A stretch of 21,879 bases of DNA, from the NCBI GenBank assembly GCA_041494275.1, contig JBGQAM010000025.1:1-21879 (forward strand), written 5' to 3'. Below are positions 21,681-21,879 of this stretch, one piece after another; the first letter of the stretch is position 1; each line of letters opens with the position of its first letter. Under the pieces are notes generated by a model, which saw nothing but the letters and a program-made list of their open reading frames with translations, was not told the DNA's origin and made no database searches. The stretch comes from COMBO-56-21 sp041494275 (GTDB lineage Archaea; Thermoplasmatota; Thermoplasmata; UBA10834). The position numbers were made by a program, and so were the translations under genes.

Positions 21681-21879
21681 CTACTCCTTCTTGTGTGCCT
21701 GGCAGATATCGATGAACGCCTGGAACATCTCGTAACCGTTGTCTGTGTGCTCGACCTCGGGATGGAACTGAAGACCGAACAGAGGCTTCGATGTGTGCTT
21801 CATCGCCTGTATCAGGCAGTTATCGGAATGTGCGAGCGCTACGAAGTCCGGAGGCAGCTCGGTCACCTCATCGTTGTGC
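21681..21879 (-). CDS. guaA: GMP synthase glutamine amidotransferase subunit A, 3' part
   Basis: The gene enters from the right edge; 65 C-terminal residues are visible, in frame from base 21878. HNDEVTELPPDFVALAHSDNCLIQAMKHT is the conserved segment of the GMP synthase class I amidotransferase, and LFGLQFHPEVEHTDNGYEMFQAFIDICQ carries the catalytic His and Glu of the Cys-His-Glu triad. The protein ends after this domain (TAG at 21681-21683), so the ATP-pyrophosphatase half is encoded separately, as is common in Archaea. The subunit releases ammonia from glutamine for conversion of XMP to GMP. Confidence 0.9.
   Translation of the reverse strand, partial: HNDEVTELPPDFVALAHSDNCLIQAMKHTSKPLFGLQFHPEVEHTDNGYEMFQAFIDICQAHKKE

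Noticed and set aside
1..21879. CRISPR array, insertion sequence, rRNA or replication origin
   Set aside because: No regularly spaced repeats, transposase or integrase genes, rRNA signatures or origin repeat clusters were seen.

Overview
The window is archaeal chromosome, most likely from an uncultured Thermoplasmata-like euryarchaeon; the phylum-level placement is an inference. The evidence for Archaea is an archaeal-type asparaginyl-tRNA synthetase, a UPF0147 protein, a PAC2 proteasome-chaperone homologue, a Mut7-C RNase with zinc ribbon, the separate archaeal riboflavin reductase, a stand-alone glutamine amidotransferase subunit of GMP synthase, and TATA-like boxes about 25 bp before starts or tRNA ends. 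Genes are dense, and five of the six convergent gene pairs overlap at their 3' ends.

Layout. 1-558: 3' end of an M20 metallopeptidase. 700-2310: membrane MASE3-type sensor histidine kinase. 2307-7236: asnS and ileS on the minus strand, with a RimI-type acetyltransferase on the plus strand between them. 7237-8478: a regulatory-looking spacer, a 56-residue acidic protein, a stand-alone Lrp/AsnC ligand-binding domain and a UPF0147 protein. 8559-8630: tRNA-Gly(CCC). 8631-10018: a GNAT acetyltransferase and a VOC protein, each followed in plus-strand order by a related roughly 60-bp repeat; the first repeat carries a 20-bp exact copy of the tRNA 3' end. 10040-10456: a PPC/DUF296 protein. 10657-14376, minus strand: Kef-type antiporter, DUF998 membrane protein and ornithine aminotransferase, a likely operon. 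14530 onward: a CaCA cation exchanger, divergent from an MFS transporter overlapping rtcA. 17997-18767: PAC2 protein with a C-terminal HbYX-like tripeptide. 18910-20003: riboflavin reductase overlapping a Mut7-C RNase. 19990-20949: nuclease-like-fold protein of unknown function. 21069-21879: DUF131 membrane protein, a 73-residue protein, and the 3' part of the GMP synthase amidotransferase subunit.

Most genes are informational or housekeeping: aminoacylation, protein acetylation, RNA ends, proteasome, and riboflavin and purine synthesis. A block of ion transporters sits in the middle. The most unusual parts are the repeat-flanked segment next to tRNA-Gly, which looks like small integrated gene cassettes, and an isoleucyl-tRNA synthetase that departs from consensus at both class I signatures and in the editing pocket.
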